Below, piece after piece: positions 60,432 through 64,000 of a DNA stretch of 64,000 nt. How positions within the stretch are numbered: position 1 is the first letter of the stretch; the number at the start of each line of letters is the position of its first letter. Under the pieces are notes generated by a model. The model was given only the letters and a program-made list of their open reading frames with translations. It was not told the origin of the DNA and ran no database searches. Made by a program: the position numbers and the translations under genes. This stretch comes from Streptomyces endophytica (GTDB lineage Bacteria; Actinomycetota; Actinomycetes; Streptomycetales; Streptomycetaceae): contig NZ_CP110636.1 in the NCBI RefSeq assembly GCF_026153355.1, positions 3,782,001 through 3,846,000 of the forward strand, in the 5' to 3' direction.

Positions 60432-61382
60432 TCAGACCGCCTGACTGGACGCCTCGACCTCGCGCCGCTCGATGGCCTGCTGGTAAAGACGGCCGGCGCG
60501 GTACGAGGAGCGGACCAGCGGGCCGGACATGACGCCCGCGTACCCGATCTCCTCGGCCTCCTCCTTGAGCTCCACGAACTCGGCCGGCTTGACCCACCGC
60601 TCGATGGGGTGGTGGCGCACGGTCGGGCGCAGGTACTGGGTGATCGTGATCAGCTCGCAGCCCGCGTCGTACAGGTCCTGGAGCGCCTGGCTGATCTCCT
60701 CGCGCTCCTCGCCCATGCCCAGGATCAGGTTGGACTTGGTGACCAGGCCGGCCTCGCGGGCCTTGGTGATCACCTCCAGCGACCGCTCGTAGCGGAAGCC
60801 GGGGCGGATCCGCTTGAAGATCCGCGGGACCGTCTCGACGTTGTGGGCCAGCACCTCCGGGCGGGAGGAGAAGACCTCGGCGAGCTGTTCGGGGACCGCG
60901 TTGAAGTCCGGGATCAGCAGCTCGACGCCGGTGCCGGGCATCGCGGCGTGGATCTGCCGGACGGTCTCGGCGTACAGCCAGGCGCCGCCGTCCTCCAGGT
61001 CGTCGCGCGCGACGCCGGTGATCGTGGCGTACTTCAGGCCCATGGTCTGCACGGACTCGGCGACCCGGCGCGGCTCGTCGCGGTCCAGCGCCTGCGGCTT
61101 GCCGGTGTCGATCTGGCAGAAGTCGCAGCGGCGGGTGCACTGGTCACCGCCGATGAGGAACGTCGCCTCGCGGTCCTCCCAGCACTCGTAGATGTTGGGG
61201 CAGCCCGCCTCCTGGCAGACCGTGTGCAGACCCTCGCTCTTGACCAGGCCCTGGAGGTGGTTGTACTCGGGACCCATTTTCGCCCGGGTCTTGATCCACT
61301 CGGGCTTGCGCTCGATGGGGGTCTGGCTGTTCCGGACCTCCAGGCGCAACATCTTGCGTCCGTCGGGTGCGACTGCGGACAC
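60432..61382 (-). CDS. lipA: Lipoyl synthase
   Basis: This 316-residue radical-SAM enzyme inserts two sulfurs into octanoyl groups on lipoyl domains. The auxiliary cluster motif is CQEAGCPNIYEC and the radical-SAM motif CTRRCDFC; the C-terminal VRSSYRAGRLYQQA carries the Ser of the RSSY ligand. N-terminal VSAVAPDGRKMLRLEVRN fixes the GTG start at 61382. It lies next to lipB in the same orientation, the usual pair. Confidence 0.97.
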   Translation of the reverse strand: MSAVAPDGRKMLRLEVRNSQTPIERKPEWIKTRAKMGPEYNHLQGLVKSEGLHTVCQEAGCPNIYECWEDREATFLIGGDQCTRRCDFCQIDTGKPQALDRDEPRRVAESVQTMGLKYATITGVARDDLEDGGAWLYAETVRQIHAAMPGTGVELLIPDFNAVPEQLAEVFSSRPEVLAHNVETVPRIFKRIRPGFRYERSLEVITKAREAGLVTKSNLILGMGEEREEISQALQDLYDAGCELITITQYLRPTVRHHPIERWVKPAEFVELKEEAEEIGYAGVMSGPLVRSSYRAGRLYQQAIERREVEASSQAV

Positions 61383-61528
61383 GACCGGCTCCCTACAACT
61401 TCGTTTCTTCGGCGCACACCAGGGTACGCCCGATAATTCGCACGTCTTTACGTGCATGGCAACCCCGGGTCGCAGGGTCGCATTCCCGCGCTGCCGGGGC
61501 GGTCGTACCGCCCCGCACCGCCGGGCGG

Positions 61529-62356
61529 TCAGACCGCCCGGGGCAGCAGCTCGGCGTTCTCCAGGACGTCGCGCAGATGCTTCTCCACGACGGGCAGCAC
61601 CTCGGCGATGGTGATCTCCCGGCCCAGCTCACCGGCGAGCGAGGCCACCCCCGCGTCCCGGATGCCGCACGGCACGATCTTGTCGAACGAGGTGTTGTCC
61701 GGGTTCACGTTCAGCGCGAAGCCGTGCATCGTGACGCCCTTGGCGACGCGGATGCCGATCGCGGCGAGCTTGCGGTCCTCCCGGCGCTGGCCGGCGTTGG
61801 ACGGCGCGTACTCCGGGCCGTTCAGCCGCGGGTCGAACAGCTCGTCCGCCAGCCGCGGGTCGAAGTCCAGGTTCAGCCCGCCCAGGGCCGGCCGGTCCTC
61901 CACCGGGTCGCCCAGCACCCACACCCCGCTGCGGCCCTCGACCCGGCTGCCCTCGACGCCGAAGTCGGCGCAGGCCCGGATCAGCGCTTCTTCCAGGCGG
62001 CGCACATGGGCGACGACGTCCACCGGGCGCGGCAGCTTCTGGATGGGGTAGCCGACCAGCTGGCCGGGGCCGTGCCAGGTGATCTTCCCACCGCGGTCCA
62101 CGTCGACGACCGGGGTCCCGTCCAGGGGGCGCTCGTCGTCGGACGTGCGCCGGCCCGCGGTGTAGACGGGCAGGTGCTCCAGCAGCAGGCAGGTGTCGGG
62201 CACCTCGTCCGCGAACCGGGCCGCGTGGATCCGGCGCTGCTCCTGCCAGGCCGACTCGTAGTCGACCGCGTCGGCCCCGAAGCCCAGGTGGACAAAGCGC
62301 ATCCCCTCGGGTGCGGGGGTCTCCCCCCGAGAGATCGCAGTCACGGCAGCTCCCAT
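61529..62356 (-). CDS. lipB: Octanoyltransferase
   Basis: LipB moves octanoyl groups from ACP to lipoyl domains, the step before LipA. The motifs are GRRTSDDERPLDGTPVVDVDRGGKITWHGPGQLVGYP, the catalytic Lys in DRKLAAIGIRV and the catalytic Cys in VPCGIRDAGVASL. The start is uncertain: ATG 62356 (275 residues), GTG 62344 or the ATG of MRFVHLGFG are all possible, and homologues favour a short N-terminus. lipA follows 146 bases downstream. Confidence 0.95.
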   Translation of the reverse strand: MGAAVTAISRGETPAPEGMRFVHLGFGADAVDYESAWQEQRRIHAARFADEVPDTCLLLEHLPVYTAGRRTSDDERPLDGTPVVDVDRGGKITWHGPGQLVGYPIQKLPRPVDVVAHVRRLEEALIRACADFGVEGSRVEGRSGVWVLGDPVEDRPALGGLNLDFDPRLADELFDPRLNGPEYAPSNAGQRREDRKLAAIGIRVAKGVTMHGFALNVNPDNTSFDKIVPCGIRDAGVASLAGELGREITIAEVLPVVEKHLRDVLENAELLPRAV

Positions 62357-62639
62357 CCGAACCTCTGTTGCACTGTGCGGCAACGTTGATGCCTTTCGAT
62401 GCGTTCGCGCCCCCAGCAACTGTACGGCGGCCGGATCCGGTCCCCGCAGGCGGCCGGTGTGCCCGCCAGCAACCGCAGCCCCGCCCCTGCTCACACGATC
62501 GGATGAACGCGGGACGCAGGCCGCGAGAACGGCACCGAAGGCCGTTACATTCACGCCGTTCCACGAGGGCGATGAGCATGCCGGACGGGTCGGCCCAAAC
62601 CGGCCGCCCGGCCCAGCAGGCAGGAGACCGGTAAAGCTG

Positions 62640-64000
62640 ATGACCGACCGACCCGCACACACTCCCAACCGACAGCTCGCCGCACTCATCGCCGAGGCGG
62701 GCTTCTCCAACGCCGGTCTGGCCAGACGGGTCGACCAACTCGGCATCGAGCACGGCCTCGACCTCCGCTACGACAAGACCTCGGTCACCCGCTGGCTGCG
62801 CGGCCAGCAGCCCCGGGCACCACCCCCGCGCTGATCGCGGAGGTGTTCACCCGCCGGCTGGGGCGCCGGCTGTCCGCCCAGGACCTCGGCCTGGACGCCT
62901 GTGCGCCGGTGTACGCCGGGCTGGAGTTCGCCGCGAGCCCCAGCGAGGCGGTGGACATCGTCAGCGGGCTGTGGCGCAAGGACTCCGGCAGCCATGCCGA
63001 GCTCCGCAAGATCGCCTTCACCCCGGCCGGGCTCGTGGTGCCCAGCCGCGACTGGCTGATCGGGCGGCCCGACGACCGGGTGGCCCGCGGCGAGCCGGTC
63101 ACCGGCGAGGGCGCGGCCGCGGTCGCGGGCGAGAGCACGGCCCGGGTCCCCGTCCAGGGCGGCCGGCCCGCGGTGCCCCGGCAGCGCCGGACCGCCGACC
63201 GGGTCGACCGCACCCAGGGCTCCAAGGTCACCTCCGGCGACATCGCCGCCCTGCGCTCGGTCGGCGAGCTGTTCCGGGCGCTGGACCACGCCTACGGCGG
63301 CGGCCACGCCCGGCAGGCCCTGGTGCGCTATCTGGAGCACGAGGCCGAGCCGATGCTGCGCGGCACCTACGGCGAGGCCACCGGTCGCAGGCTGTTCGCG
63401 TCGGTGGCCGATCTGACCCGGCTCGCGGGCTGGACCTCGTACGACATCGCCGCGCACGGCCTGGCGCAGCGGTACTTCGTCCAGGCCCTGCGGCTGGCCC
63501 AGGCGGCCGGCGACCGGGCGTACGGCTCCTACGTCCTGGTGACGATGAGCCGGCAGGCCGTCTATCTGGGGCACGGCAGGGAGGCCGTCCAGCTGGCGCG
63601 CGTCGCCCAGCAGGGGATCGGCAGCGGTGCGCCGCCCGCCGTCCAGGCGCTGCTGCACTCCGCGGAGGCCCGCGGGCACGGCGTGCTGGGCGAGGTCCGG
63701 GCCTGCACGGCGGCGCTGGCCCGCGCGGAGCGGGCGCTGGAGACCTCCCGTCCCGGGGATGACACCCCGTACTGGGCCCGTTTCTTCGACGAGGCCCAGC
63801 TCGCCGACGAACTGGCGCACTGCCACCGCGATCTCCAGCAGTACCGCGCGGCGTCCCAGCACGCCGAGCGCTCCCTGCAGCTGCGCGCCGCCGGGTTCGC
63901 CCGCAGCCGGCTGTTCTGCCGGGTGGTGCTGGCGACCGCGCGGCTGGGCCTGGGCGAGCTGGAGCAGGCCTGCACGCTCGGCGCGGAGGCGGCGCTCCAG
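62640..64000 (+). CDS. Regulator with N-terminal HTH-like and TPR-like region, partial (1-base shift)
   Basis: The gene runs off the right edge. After the start (ATG 62640) comes NRQLAALIAEAGFSNAGLARRVDQLGIEHGL, YDKTSVTRWLRGQQP, a helix-turn-helix-like region seen in NsdA-type Streptomyces regulators. The frame then shifts at about 62815 (CCCCGGGCACC; one more G) to GTTPALIAEVFTRRLGRRLSAQDLGL. The rest is helical, with TPR-like repeats (YFVQALRLAQAAGDRAYGSYVLVTMSRQAVYLGHGREAV). NsdA relatives repress sporulation and antibiotic production; whether this paralogue does is unknown. Confidence 0.75.

Overview
The window is high-GC (roughly 70%+) actinomycete chromosome and is almost certainly from a Streptomyces. 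The GTG starts, 4-bp ATGA/GTGA overlaps and gene content (glnE, the mal cluster, glnII, glnA, lipA and lipB in this order) match, from memory, the conserved core around glnA in S. coelicolor. No rRNA, tRNA or CRISPR array was seen.

Layout. 1-3.3 kb: the end of a glutamine synthetase-like gene and glnE. 3.3-3.8 kb: a palindromic non-coding repeat whose second copy lies at 29.3-29.7 kb. 3.8-18.6 kb: a PAP2 protein, then a maltodextrin locus in which malEFG is flanked by two aglA/malR-type gene pairs. A TnpB element sits between malG and the second aglA. A betaine-type methyltransferase and a secreted pullulanase follow. 18.6-29.3 kb: a GNAT, a CHRD-like secreted protein with a class F sortase, a TetR/ferredoxin-reductase/di-iron protein set, an unusual membrane protein, a DUF397 protein and a GH89 alpha-N-acetylglucosaminidase. 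29.8-32.2 kb: an OlsB/PlsC/DedA membrane-lipid operon. 32.2-38.8 kb: a winged-helix regulator, a rhomboid-like protein, a DUF6891 protein, glnII with a GlnR box, and a tentative ARPP-2/vWA-like pair. 39-48 kb: an oxidoreductase, an acyl-CoA ligase, a PadR regulator, FadH, a 2-oxoglutarate oxygenase and a choline/carnitine acyltransferase. 48-51.6 kb: a Nei/Fpg glycosylase and a Ser/Thr kinase fused to an MFS transporter. 51.7-57.0 kb: a probable genomic island bounded by a duplicated glnA 3' end. 57-64 kb: glnA with a GlnR box, RDD and DUF4191 proteins, lipA, lipB and a truncated regulator.

Three functional blocks stand out. Nitrogen: GlnE has two nucleotidyltransferase halves, and glnA keeps Tyr397, the adenylylation site. 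glnA and glnII both carry complete four-half-site GlnR boxes. Maltodextrin: pullulanase debranches outside the cell, MalEFG imports, and two AglA enzymes hydrolyse inside. CTTGCA-type MalR motifs occur upstream of malE and pullulanase and, unusually, inside the pullulanase coding sequence. Acyl/carnitine: ligase, dienoyl-CoA reductase, oxygenase and carnitine acyltransferase could form an acyl-carnitine pathway not commonly described in Streptomyces.

Caution. Thirteen genes are broken by fifteen single-base shifts. Fourteen are repaired by adding one G or C to an existing G or C run. This looks like systematic homopolymer under-calling, not gene decay, so those genes are annotated as single CDS spanning the shift.
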